A stretch of DNA of 45,908 nucleotides, taken from positions 86,395 through 132,302 of the forward strand of contig MNCI01004047.1 in the NCBI GenBank assembly GCA_015680685.1, given 5' to 3'. Origin of the DNA: Gnetum montanum (Eukaryota > Streptophyta > Gnetopsida > Gnetales > Gnetaceae). The stretch's first letter is position 1; every line of letters starts with the position of its first letter. The position numbers were made by a program, and so were the translations under genes. Under the pieces are notes generated by a model, which was given only the letters and a program-made list of their open reading frames with translations, did no database searches and had not been told where the DNA came from. Positions 21,441-32,649 of this stretch are shown here, piece by piece.

Positions 21441-22278
21441 TTTAAAAATTTGTTTTATATGTTTTTATTTGTATCCAACATTTTTCTGTTAAACCTAAAT
21501 CCCATATGCATACCTGCGCAGAATTGTTGCCTTTGCATTAATTTTTAACATGTATCTTATTAATTTCCATGGTCAGATTTCATTTTTTACAATTGCTTTT
21601 AAAGAGCATGTAAAGTCGTCTTACCTCCTGCAAAGCTCTGTGCTACCCAGTAATTCCAGCTTAAACTTTGCCACCTCCTCTAGGCCTTCCCAACAAACAA
21701 AATTCAGTGTTTTGTGGCATGACAATTGATACAAATTTTGCCACTATGTAAAATGTATTGACTATCAGCGGCGCCGATAAAACACAAACAGACTTTTTCT
21801 AGCTACATAAAAGAGACCAGGCCATTTACAAAGACTGCAAGGTCTCACCTAATAACAGTCTTGCCTCACAACTTAATATCGATTGATGGTCAGCAATTTA
21901 GCTATAAATATGCTTCAAAGGTTAGTGTGAAAGGACTAAATGCATCAAATGGTAGAATTTGAAGGAAGAAAACATAGCCTTATTTAGAGAACAAGTGCTT
22001 AAAGAAAGCACCTGGAATTGGGCTTGTTTTGTAAATATTATTTGGGTCCAAATGGAATGCTTCATTGAGAAAATTGGAAAGCATATTTCAGGTGAAACAA
22101 AAGGGAAAAAGCACATTCCAAATGAGATATGGTGATGAAATGATGGTATATAGCATACTATTCAAAATAAGAAAAAGTGCGAAACCAAGAAGATAGGTTG
22201 ATGTACATAATGGCAAAGGAGGCAAATTAGCAATAGCCAAAAATAGAGGATGTTTCTCAATTAAATTCTTGTGCATTC
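21441..22278. other. Intergenic DNA left of the chromovirus, no gag or 5' LTR seen
   Basis: I looked here for a gag zinc knuckle and for a copy of the LTR at 25662-26637 and found neither. The chromovirus homology begins abruptly at about 22279. Confidence 0.5.
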
Positions 22279-25200
22279 ATGGGAAATGTGAATAGAGAAG
22301 ATCATCCTGATAGGAAATTGTTGTTTCAGATTGGGGCAAATTGTTTGCTTAGTGGGGAATGGATTCATGTTTTGATTGATGGGGGAGCCCAAGAAAATGT
22401 TATTTCTTCTAGGGCAGTTGCTAGATTGGATTTGGTAACTAAGCCTCATTCAAGACCCTATAAGGTGCATTGTTGTCGAAAGATTTTTCCCAAGAGGTAA
22501 GCGAACAATGTACTTTGAAATTTAAAATTGGGAGTTTTCATGATGTTGTGAAGTGTGATGTGCTTTTAATAGACTGTGCTGATGTAATTCTTGGTAGACC
22601 TTGGAATTTTGACAATGGTGCTCAGTTTGATGGAGCTAGGAATGTGTGGAGTGTTGCCAAACCTAATGGAATCCATGATTTGATTCCTATGACAGCTGAA
22701 CAAGTGAGGCAACAAAGCTCACTTAATGCTTCCTTAATCCTTCTAGGAGAGAAGGAACATGATTAAACTGATTTTGGTTTTGTTGTTATGTCAACAGTTG
22801 CTACTAACCATGATGATGTGCAAGTTGAACTCCCTACAGGTGTGCTAAGTTTGAAGGAAAAATTTCCCAAGGTGTTTAAGAGGGAATTGGATGGACTACC
22901 ACCGATGAGGAATGTATAGCATCAAATTGACTTCATTTCTGGTGATACCACTCCAAACGAGAGAGCTTACCAAATGGCACCAAATCAAAGAGCTGAATTG
23001 CAAAGGCAAGTAGAGGGGTTACTTGCAAATGGCTTCATGAGGGAATCCATTTCACCTTGTGCAGTTATAGCAATGCTAGTGCCAAAGAAGGACAACAATT
23101 AATGGAGGATGTGCATTGATTCCAAGGCAGTGAACAGAATAACAATGAGGTACAAATTCCCTATTCCATCCTATTCCAAGGATGGATGATATCCTTGATG
23201 TCCTTACCAATGATGAAATTTTTAGCAAAATAGATTTAAAGAGTGGTTACCATCAAATCAGAATCAAGCCTAATGATGAGTGGAAGCGAGCTTTCAAAAC
23301 ACCAGATGGATTGTTTGAGTGGTTGGTGATGCCAGTTGGGCTCACGAATGCACATGCTACTTTCATGAGGTTGATGCATGATGTATTGAAGGACTTGATT
23401 GGAAAGCATTGTATTGCCTTTTTTGACAATATTTTGGTGTATAGCTCTAATGAGGAAGAGCACTTCGATCACTTGAAGATGGTGTGCCTTAAGTTGAAGG
23501 GGGCACAGTTGGTGATCAACGTGAAGAAAAGTTATTTCTTCAAGAGGGAAATCACATATTTCGGTTATGTGGTTTCTAAAAATCAAATTCAAATGGAAGC
23601 TACCAAGATAAAGGCTATTAGGGATTGGCCAACTCCTAAGAATGTCAGGGAGGTAAGATCATTCCTTGGTTTACCAAGTTTTTATAGACAATTCATAAAA
23701 AATTTTACTAGTATTTTCTTGCCTATGTTTGCTTTGTTGAAGAAAAATAAGGAATTTAGATGGGATAATGAAATCCAAAGGAGCTTTGACTTATGAAAGC
23801 AAAGATTACCAGTGAACCAGTGCTTGCAATTCCAGATTTTTAGAAGCTTTTTCAGGTGGAGGTGGATGCGGATGCAAGTAGACTTCCATTGGTGGGGTAC
23901 TTTCACAAGAAGGTAGGCATGTTGCTTTCTTTTCTGAAAAGTTGAATGAGTCAAGGCAAAAATATAGCATATATGAGAAGGAGTTGTACGCTATTCTTCA
24001 AGCAATCAAGCATTGAAAGCATTACTTGTTGCCTAAGGAATTCACCTTGATGACAGGCCACAAAGCACTTCAATTTCTAAACTCACAAAAAAAGTTGAGA
24101 GCAACGCACATGAACTGGGTTGCACAATTACAAAAGTTCAATTTTGTGTTGAAGCACAAAAGTGGAAAAGCTAATGTGGTGGCTGATGCATTATCCAAGG
24201 TGCATGTGGTAAATTTCAGTGTACCTCATTTGGAACGTATTTGCTTCTTTGTATGAGCATGATGTTGATTTTGGGCAAGTTTAGAGGAGCCTCATAGAGC
24301 CATTGATGAATAGGATAGGCCAGTGGAGGGACTATCATATTCAAGATGAACTGTAATTTAAAACTGGAAAAGCACTCTAGTAGCATGGCAAGTCACATGA
24401 GCAATGATAAAACATTGGAACTTATGGGTAGACACTATTTTTGGCCTGGTATGGCAATAGAAGTTATAAAATTTGTGGAGTGTTTGACATGTTAGAAGTT
24501 CAAAGGAGGTAAAGGTGTGGATGAACACTATAGGCCTCTGCCAATTCCCAAAAGTCCATGGGAAAGTGTGTCAATGGACTTTGTGAGTAGTATTCCAAAG
24601 ACCAAGAGTATGAACGATGCAATTATTGTTGTTGTGGATGGGTTCTCCAAGATGGCACATTTTATTCCATGCAAGAAGGTGAGTGATGCTTCTCATGTTG
24701 CAAATTTATTTTTCCAACATGTTGTGAAGTTGCATGCTATTCCTTCGAATATTATCAGTGACAAAGACTCCAAGTTCACAACTCATTTTTGGAGGACCTT
24801 TTGGAAGATTTTAGGGACAAAGTTGAATTTTTCTATTGCATATCATTCGCAATCTACTAGCCAAACAAAGGTGGCGAATAAATCCTTACTAAACATATTG
24901 AGCTGTTTGTGTGATGGACAGCCAAAAAGGTGCGAAAACTTGTTGTGTCATGCTGAATTTTCATATAATAATGATTTTCATGTTGCTATTGGCAAAAGCT
25001 TGTTTCAGGTGAACTATCAGTTTTGTCCAAAGAAGGTGGACACCTTGAAGAGCTCTAATGGTGAAGCTCAACTTAGTGCTGATTTTGTGCAAGAGATGAG
25101 GGATCTTCATGCACAAGTAAAATCAAATCCTAAGAAGAAGGCTGAAGAGAGAGTCCTCACGAGGAATGAGAGCAAACAGAAGCCTGATTTTGTTGTTGGT

Positions 25201-25635
25201 GACTTAGTTTGGGTGCACTTAAAGAAGAAGCAGTTGAGAGGTGTTACCTTCTCTAAATTGAAAGCCAAGAAGATGGGGCCTTTCAAAATCAGGGCTAAGA
25301 TCAATGATAATGCTTTTGATATTGATTTACCAAACGATGTTGGTAGATCTTTTATGTCTAATGTTTCAGATCTTGTGCACTATCATGGACCAGCTAATGA
25401 GGAGACCGTACAAGGTAACATCGATGAGTTGAAGGGGGCTATTGATCAGTCCAGGCCTACAATGGAGATGAAGGCAATCGTACTGAAGTGGAGGGAAGCT
25501 TCTAGTACTCTGGGAGTCAAGCATGAATATTTGATCCATGGGGTGGATCAATCCGCTGATGATGCCATATGGGTCCATGAAACCAAACTTGTTGAGTGGG
25601 GGATCGCTTTTACCCTTACTCCCTTGTTCACATGA
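22279..25635 (+). pseudogene. Chromovirus (Ty3/gypsy) pol remnant: protease, RT, RNase H, integrase, chromodomain-like tail
   Basis: Order on the plus strand: retropepsin (LIDGGAQENVIS near 22370, then VILGRPW near 22590), a linker with KEKFPKVF and a GLPPMR motif, RT from about 22960 with SPCAV and VPKKD, RNase H to about 24200 (VVADALSK), HHCC zinc finger about 24380-24500, and integrase core and tail 24517-25635. Defects include stops near 22918, 23100 and 24492, a 10-base tandem duplication near 23160 that shifts the frame just before DDILDVL, a frame break near 23796, FFDN in place of the RT catalytic box (second Asp to Asn), and Lys at residue 118 of the integrase frame where the DDE glutamate belongs (Asp21 and Asp82 present). 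The C-terminal EYLIHGVDQSADDAIW resembles a decayed group-II chromodomain. It is clearly dead. Confidence 0.9.
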
Positions 25636-25646
25636 GTTCACTTTTT

Positions 25647-25660
25647 GAAAGGTGGGAGAG
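25647..25660 (+). other. Polypurine tract of the chromovirus
   Basis: GAAAGGTGGGAGAG lies just before the LTR start at 25662 and right after the integrase stop. This is the usual plant chromovirus arrangement. Confidence 0.75.
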
Positions 25661-25661
25661 C

Positions 25662-26637
25662 TGATGTAGGAACACCTCTTCCGATTCCCTTGTGTTTTGT
25701 CCAACAAGTTATTTTTGCAAGTTTCCGTGCTTGAAGAAAACTTGGATGAGTGTCTATTTGTGGGTGTCTTCTTGAATTGACTTTTGATGATGAAGATTCT
25801 TGGATGTTTTGGCATGTTTAGAGGTGTTTTTGGCTCATCTTGATGAGTTTAAGCGATTCTAGAATCTATGGGGACTTGTTTGAAGGCATCTTGAGGCTCT
25901 TGACATCAACACAAGCAATTTTATTTTTGGCACCTACAAGATAGACGTCCAACCTTAGACATCTAATCAAAAGTGCGGACGTCCAAAGATCATATAGAGG
26001 TCCACCAAAAATAGTAGATGTCTACCCTGAGAGATGGGTTTTCACAGTAGACATCCAAGCAAAGCCAAAGATGTCCAAGACAACGAGGGAAAAAGCTGTA
26101 ATGTGGCATCTCGATTGGGAAACATCTGAAAGACTCCAAATCCTTGTGGGAAACATCTAGGAAGGCAAATAGAAAGCTTCCTAGGGTTTTGGATCTCTAT
26201 AATTATGTATGTATCTATCCATGAGAAAGGAGAAGAGCTTGTATACAAGGAGAGAGAGCTTGTATGCAGCAGGAGTTGAAGAAAACGCTCATGAGAGTGG
26301 CGAGCTGGGCAAGAGAGACTAGGTGAATGCAATAGGTGATTGCAGCTCCAAGATCAGCTTGGAGCTTGTGGTGTGTTGGTCTATGTGTTATATTCTCTTG
26401 TATCTCACTTGTGAGTCGAGATCTCAGTTCTGGGTTGTGGGAGAGATTTCTATTAGTTGTGTCTTGCATTGAGAACGGACATTGTGTGGTTGTAGAGCCT
26501 CATGCTCTGCAATATCAATTGAGTGTGATAGGATTTTGGATGCTTGTGGGTTGTGTGAACCCTATTGTAATCTTCTAATTAAATTAATTGAAGATAGTTG
26601 ATTTTCTTGTTTCTAGCAAAAAGTTGTCTTTGCATCA
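25662..26637 (+). repeat. 3' LTR of the chromovirus (about 976 bp)
   Basis: It starts TGATGTAGGAACACC after the polypurine tract, a common opening for plant chromovirus LTRs, and I place its end at TTTGCATCA (imperfect inverted ends TGATG/CATCA). A TATA-like CTCTATAATTATG lies near 26194-26206. The U3 holds a GACGTCC motif cluster (25935-26080). No second copy of this LTR exists in the window, so the right boundary is inferred only from its ends. Confidence 0.7.
25935..26080 (+). promoter_or_regulatory. Cluster of GACGTCC/AGATGTC motifs in the chromovirus U3
   Basis: At least six related words occur in about 140 bases: AGACGTCCAA, AGACATCTAA, GGACGTCCAA, AGATGTCTACC, AGACATCCAA and AGATGTCCAA. 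GACGTC is a palindromic C-box type bZIP core. The cluster lies 120-260 bases upstream of the TATA-like box, where an LTR enhancer would be. Confidence 0.6.
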
Positions 26638-27251
26638 TATCTGGATTTAGTATTGGAAGGTGATTTATTATTGGAGTGAACCTGCTCCATAACCATATAT
26701 TAATCAAATAAGGTTAGGATGATGATGTAAATGTGTTGTTTAAGTGTAAATGTTTATTTATCTATGTGAACCAATTTGATAACACAATAAAGTCAGGTTG
26801 TATGGATTTAAGATGTTTCAGAAATGCATAGCAAACATCATGGAGACAAATAGTAAAATCATTCAGAAAAAAATACTTGAACATTCTACTTCATCATATA
26901 GCATTTTATTAACACTATTGGTAAAATTTATATTTAAAAAATGACATTACCATGACATAAGTATGTAAAAATAATTTGAAAATTAGATGAAAAGCAACAA
27001 AGAAGAACCTGTTAGGTTTTGATTCTAAAAACTCATACCAAAACCCAAATGCATCAATTCACACATGCTCAGAAGCCATAACCTAGTGGCTTTTCTTTTT
27101 CTGGCAGAGACTCAAAATTCAGAATTTAAATGGATAATATTATCCTTATCTTTATTAATGAAGTTGAAAGCACAGGAGAGAAACAATTGATGCCCCAAAC
27201 ACATGCACAGCTCACATGAGCTGAGTTCTACACTTTGCAAGCCCTACCATA
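26638..27251. other. Intergenic DNA between two LTR elements, nothing recognised
   Basis: AT-rich, no open frame with motifs. It contains the left target duplication of the next element at its right end (GTGAT, 27252-27256). Confidence 0.5.
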
Positions 27252-27256
27252 GTGAT

Positions 27257-27804
27257 TATCACATCCCCATTCCCAAATGATGCTGCTGCATAACAAAGAT
27301 GATGTCTCTTCATTACTAACATTGTGTTTATTGTAACAAGACCTGAAAGGGCGCATTTTAATAATGGTCATGTTTCTCAAGGTGACCTTTGGGAGTTTGA
27401 CCTAAGGTATTTATACCCAGACATTAGAGATCATATCAACATGGAGTTGCAAAGCCAGTAAAGGCAAGTAACAGGTGCTGGGTGAAGCAAAACAAGAAGA
27501 GGATTGACCATCCCTTCTGGCCAATGATAGGCCTAATCGTGGTGACAATGATGGATAGCCTCTAAGGGATAAATGTCGAAGGAAGATCACCGCCAGGAAC
27601 TCTTGAAGCATGACCCACATACATTATTCCACATCAATAAAGCATTCTTTTCTTTTTCCTTCAGCATTTTCCCTATTATTTTCTTTAAGCATAATGTCAA
27701 ACATTACACATATTTGATGTTTGCCACATTCTCTTCTTAATGCATAATGATGAATATAACATATCTTTGATGTTTTCCATGACATCTGAGAACGGAATGT
27801 CACA
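27257..27804 (+). repeat. 5' LTR (548 bp)
   Basis: It starts TATCACATCC (TG of the partner LTR changed to TA) and ends GGAATGTCACA. Alignable to 32650-33223 end to end. It has a TATA-like TATTTATA at 27408-27415 and AATAAA at 27636-27641, matching 32827-32834 and 33055-33060 in the partner. It lacks a roughly 25-base stretch of duplicated GACCCGAAA present in the 3' LTR. Confidence 0.92.
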
Positions 27805-27806
27805 TT

Positions 27807-27818
27807 TGGTATTAGAGC
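27807..27818 (+). other. Primer binding site, initiator-Met type
   Basis: TGGTATTAGAGC starts two bases after the LTR end and differs from the canonical TGGTATCAGAGC by one transition. Position and sequence both fit. Confidence 0.85.
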
Positions 27819-29114
27819 AAACCACAACCCAAGGGCCAATTAGAACCAAGGGGTAACTACAATCCAATGAGGAACTATAGAGCTAGAAGCCAAGGAGAGC
27901 CATAGATCACCACCAAATGCACCTTATGTCTAAGATGATCCATGTAAGCTAGAAGATATCCACCAGCAATTTTCATGGACAATTGAATCTGGACCACAGA
28001 TCTCACATCTACAAGATAACCATGAATGCACTCATGTTCAAGATGGACCCCACCAACCATCAAGATTCCTTTGTAAAGTAACTTTCATGGATATTACCAA
28101 CCAAGAGATCTGATTATGCCTCATCAATGTACAGAAACTGCAAGAGACATTGGTAAGACAGATACACCAGTCCAAGTAACTCTTACCCATCTTGCAATAT
28201 TATTAGAATGTTAATTGATTAAGGTCATTGTTAAGTTATTCTAGAAGATCAGTAACTATGGCCTAAGTATAGATTTATTGCCCCTAAACACCTAACCCTT
28301 GTATTTGAAGTTACTCATCTTCCCTAAGACCTATGCATTAGTAAGTTTAAGAAAGTCAACCTAGCCATAAGATTGTCTCATCCGTACCCAACTAATAAAG
28401 GTTATTATCATGAGACTCCTAGAGAAACCAACACTTTGTAGCAAATGTTGTGATGTCTTACTTTGCTAACGTCTCTTTAGTACCTTGCTAGGGTATAACC
28501 ATGATTTGAGAGAGTAAGACTATATTACACTTATGAAATCATTAGGTTAAGTATTATATCATTGTGTTGAAGGGTTGGTATATCATTTATAATCATCTAA
28601 GTAATTTAGAAGTCCTCATGTCACACATACATCAACGTAGTAATGTCATTTTTGATAAAATAAGCTATTTCAGTCCTTTCAAATCCTAAAAATCCAACTT
28701 AGCTTTTGACCCTAAAACCATGTCCAACATGAAGACAATTCCAACGGTACAAATTTCATCCCGATCAGACTTACAGTTTGGGACTTATCACCATTTTAAG
28801 TTTCTTGTTATGCATGCAACAAAATAATAATAATAATAATAATAAATATTAATGTCAAATGTCAAATTTGGGGCCTAGGATCGAACCCGTGACCTCTAAC
28901 TTATTAAACTCGCAACCTGCACCTTGGCAAAGCCAGCTATTAAAAATTGACAAGCTAGCCACCTAGCCACATCACTACATCACTAGGATGTTATATAATG
29001 GCCTCCTTATTACCTATAGTAATATATAGAGAGAAATTGACTTAAAAATTAATCAAAAATAATACTATTGACAATAATATAAAATAAATAATAATAAACA
29101 ATATCTATATACAG
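27819..29114 (+). other. Interior leader of the LTR element: decayed, no intact frame
   Basis: No open frame over about 60 codons on the plus strand. Around 27850-28080, fragments such as NYRARSQGEP and DDPCKLEDIHQQF faintly recall gag C-terminal regions of plant Ty3 elements, but frame changes and stops are dense and I would not call it gag. Includes an (AAT)n microsatellite at 28823-28847. Confidence 0.35.
28865..28985 (-). repeat. tRNA-related SINE-like segment inside the LTR element
   Basis: The minus strand has TGGCTAGGTGGCTAGC (A-box-like), then 60-70 bases later TCACGGGTTCGATCCTAGG with a perfect B box GGTTCGATCC. It does not match families A or B outside the boxes, and the ends are not clear. 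Confidence 0.5.
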
Positions 29115-29148
29115 TTGTCGCTAAGAGGCCTCCCTGCCCCCCGCATTA

Positions 29149-29308
29149 GGGCCCTTGCAAGTCCCTATAATGGCCTCTCTACCACCTATGCACCAACCTG
29201 CCACCTACTTTTGCTTGTTGCCATCGCGGGGCCCTTGCAAGTCCCTATAATGGCCTCTCTACCACCTATGCACCAACCTGCCACCTACTTTTGCTTGTTG
29301 CCATCGCT
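29149..29308 (+). repeat. 80-bp tandem repeat, two copies
   Basis: GGGCCCTTGCAAGTCCCTAT... through TTGCTTGTTGCCATCGC is present at 29149 and again at 29229, essentially identical. It lies in a C-rich block (29110-29960) whose open frames (29115-29429, 29513-29761) are low-complexity and unlikely to be genes. Confidence 0.85.
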
Positions 29309-29943
29309 CTCCACCTGCCCCCGCCTCACAATGCTACAACCTACTGCCATCGCACTACCCTCATTTGTTGCTATTCACTGCCACCCATCGTTGTCTCATG
29401 CACCACCCATCACTACTCACCATCCCTAAAACTTCTACCATTATGAAATTAAAAGAAAAAAAATTTTAAACATTAGAAAGGCCCATGTTGGCCTATTAAG
29501 GGCCTTGCAACCTTGTATAGGGCTACACAGCCTTGCATTGTGTCATGTTGGCCCATCAAGGGCCTCACGGGTCATGCAGCCTTGCATGGGGCCACCCTGG
29601 CCCTAGAACAACCTTCCTTGCCACTGCCTCTGGCACTGCTTGCCATCGTTTTGTCTTCCGCCCTCCAACCACATGTCATCTTGCCCTCTTGTGCACTGCC
29701 ACCTGATCTTTCTACCACTACCACACCACCTTCCTTTTGCCTCTACCACCTCTTTCCTTGATGCCGCCTCCGCATGAAACCCTACCCTCCAACATCATCC
29801 TCCCCATTTTTCAAACTATTGCACACGTCATTTTTGTTGTCGCATTTACGTCCATCGCCACCGCCTTCACGTCCGCCATTACCAAAAACCCCACTAAAAA
29901 TTTCGGCAATCCATGGTGACCGTAGACACTATCAGCCCCTAAA

Positions 29944-30140
29944 AATCCTACCTCCTCCAAAGTGCCAATGGACACCACCAATGCTGTAAAATCCTATCTC
30001 CCCCAAAGCACCAACAAACACCACCAACACCATAAAATCCTGCCTTCCCCAAAGCGTCAATGGACATTGCCAATGCCGTGAAATCCGGCCTTCCCCAAAG
30101 CGTCAATGGACATTGCCAACACCGTAAAATCCTACCTCCC
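29944..30140 (+). repeat. 46-bp minisatellite, four units plus a partial
   Basis: Units start at 29944, 29990, 30036, 30082 and 30128 (partial), each AATCC-ACCTCC-CCAAAG followed by GCCAATGGACA-CACCAA and a GTAAA end. The period is exactly 46 bases and not a multiple of three, so it is not a coding repeat. Confidence 0.9.
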
Positions 30141-31023
30141 TTACCAGGTTTGACAACAGAAAAATTTTCCATCAATTGATGAAAAATTTCAAATATTTTC
30201 GTCAATTAACAAAAAATTCAAAAAATGTCAAAAATATAGGTGGTAAAATTTAAATTTGAAAACATTAAAAAATTCCAAAATGGAAATTTATGAGTTAGCA
30301 GCAATTGGGATAAAAATTTCGTAATTAAGCATGCTCATCTTGGAGTAGTACTAAGATAGGTGACCTCTCCCGAAGCTTTGTTTTTCACACACAAAGTTTT
30401 GGACTTCGGAAGCCATAACTTTTGATTCTAGAAGACCTTTTCGGCAAACGAAAAGTCCTTTCCTACAAATTTCAACCTCTTGAATGCAATGGTGAAGTCT
30501 ACACCACAAAGCTCCAAAAATTAGTTTTTACTCCTTAAGATCCTCGAAAATTCATTTTAGCATACGATGTCAATTTCTAACATATGAATCGTCGTTTCTA
30601 ATATATTTTACCTTCTGAACTCAATGGTGAGGTTAGATTTATCATCTAGGTACCCTAATAATTCGATGATATCTTAAGTCATGCCTTAAGAGGCCATAAC
30701 TTAGATAACTAACCATGGCTAACGATTTAATTGCTACGACTAATAATCTAATCTCTTGGGTCATCTTGGCTCTTAAGATTAAGTGTTTAACCTCTGTAGA
30801 TAGATAGTCTTAGATCACTAACCCCTAGTGTGTCATTAGTTACACTACCAAAGTCAGTATCTTAAGGCAGGGTAGAAAGGTCATTAAGAGTCTAGGTAAT
30901 GTAGCCAAATTGTTATTAATCCAACGAATTGATTAGTCAGGTGAAGCATCAATTGATAAATCAAAATAATCATGAAGATGTATACCCATTCAGCCTATAA
31001 CCAAATCATACAATAGCAACATC
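30141..31023. other. Interior DNA of the LTR element before the CCR4-like copy, nothing recognised
   Basis: AT-rich, no motif-bearing frame. The join between element sequence and captured sequence must lie here or at 31024, but I see no poly-A tract or target duplication that marks it. Confidence 0.4.
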
Positions 31024-32209
31024 ATGGAAAATCATAATCTTGTTCCGACAAGGTATATGATACCCATGAAGAAAAATGACCTAGGAGAGAATCCAAGAAC
31101 AAGAATGAAAGTTGCAACATATAACATGCTTGCAAGGTCCATAGCCAATGAAAAACAACATCCATTACGCCCACCATGGGCCTTGGGCTGACATGAGTAT
31201 CAATACCCCTCACATCTTAGTAGAGTTACAAAATTTGGATGCTAATGTCTTGTGTCTACAAAAAGTTTTGCCATGGAAATTCTTTTACCAATTCCAAACG
31301 ATATGAAAAAGATGGGATATAGAGGTATTTACAAACAAAAAGGTTCATGTGGAAGTTCTTCTTTCGAGCCATGCAGATTAGTCTATTGCAGAAATCACAG
31401 CATGGATGGTTGTGCAATCTTTTATAAACAAGCCAAGTTCAAATTGGTACAAAGCTTGAATGGAAGTTAGAAGATATGATTTTCTAAATTCCAGAACTTC
31501 AAATCATGGGAAAGAAAGAACAATCAAGATTTCGGAAAAGCCACATAGCCTTGGCATTGATATTAAAAATCCAATTAACATACATTTAATTGCCAAATCA
31601 ACATGTTTAGATGTTATACTTTGTCAATGGGTATACTTGATTAACCAAATAAAGAAATGTTTGAAGAATAAGCTATTCCTAACTCATACCAATATCAATC
31701 CAGTGCCATTCATCCTTTGTGGAGACTAAAATGCAAAAGTTAGAAGTGGTGTTTATCAATTCTTAAAATATGGATGTGTAAAAGAATTCTTGGAAGATGA
31801 ACATGATTTGAAGAAGATGTTCCCATCAATTCAATGTGCAATTCCATTGGCCAGCTCATATTTTGCTTACTTTGAATCTTCAATAAATAAGTCAAATCCT
31901 AGAATTCAGAAACAGATGATGTTGTTGGACAAAATTCATCAAGAGCCACAATTTACCAATTACACTACTATGATTAATGAGGATGGGTCAACAACATTCT
32001 TCATTGAGACTCTAGATTATATTTGGTACAATGTCCAATTCTTCCAAGTTACCAAGTTACTAGAGTTAATTTTTAAAGAAAAAGTTGAGAGGAAGCAAGA
32101 TCAAGCCCTACCATCCCGAAAAAGATCATCCAATCATATACCCCTTATGGTAGAACTACAGCTACTTTTATTAATTCCCGTGGTTGATCAAGATCAAGGA
32201 GTATCTTAA
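31024..32209 (+). pseudogene. CCR4-type deadenylase (EEP nuclease) pseudogene captured in an LTR retrotransposon
   Basis: Across three frames the translation follows the nuclease domain of eukaryotic CCR4 proteins, which shorten mRNA poly(A) tails. In order: MKVATYNMLARSIAN (family LSYNILAD), PPWALG, LDANVLCLQKV (LDADVLCLQEV), GYRGIYKQK, DGCAIFYK, FILCGD then a stop then N (CGDFN), EPQFTNYT, TLDYIWYN, LLEL and ALPSRKRSSNHIPLMVEL (ALPS--SSDHI-L--EF). Defects: TGA at 31189, frameshifts near 31220, 31250-31310 and 31468, TAA at 31727, the metal-binding Glu of LQEV changed to Lys, and Asp of SDH changed to Asn. The similarity runs about 390 codons without visible introns, so it looks mRNA-derived. 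The N-terminal part of CCR4 is missing. Angel or Nocturnin relatives are possible, but CCR4 fits best. Confidence 0.82.
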
Positions 32210-32629
32210 CCTTACTCGTATTTATAACCTTCATAATGTTCTTCATTGTTTAATTTATATTTTAATTAGCTAAGTAAAATGTCTAGGGCAATGAAAGTTG
32301 GAAATAGGGGTTTACCCTACCTTCACTTATGTAACCAAATATGAGTTGCACTTTGTGTGACGCTGGTTAGGATTGGTGATTGGTGGTTGGTAGATCTTTA
32401 ATTCACCTCTTGTCATTATCTTAGAGAATGAGATAAGTATTGATAAAATAAGATTTAAATTCCCATATATTCTTTTCACTTGTATTTTGTTTGTAGAATA
32501 AGTAAGAGAACATTAGGATAGACAACTTCAAGTTAAAAGGAGAAATCAAAGTATTGGAGCATAGGAGCATGAAAGTAGCACTGAATCAGGAAAAAGATCA
32601 TTAACATGGACTCATTCAAGGACAAACGA

Positions 32630-32649
32630 AACCTATGGGGGGGGTAGAT
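32630..32649 (+). other. Polypurine tract of the LTR element
   Basis: A run of nine or more G flanked by A/T purines (TATGGGGGGGGTAGAT) directly precedes the 3' LTR start TGTCACATCC at 32650. The interval 32210-32629 between the CCR4-like copy and this tract has no open frame. Confidence 0.85.

Noticed and set aside
29115-29989. C-rich plus frames (104, 82 and 71 codons) as Pro/Leu-rich proteins
   Set aside because: They depend on an 80-bp tandem repeat and C-rich composition, and lie inside a non-autonomous LTR element without matching motifs.
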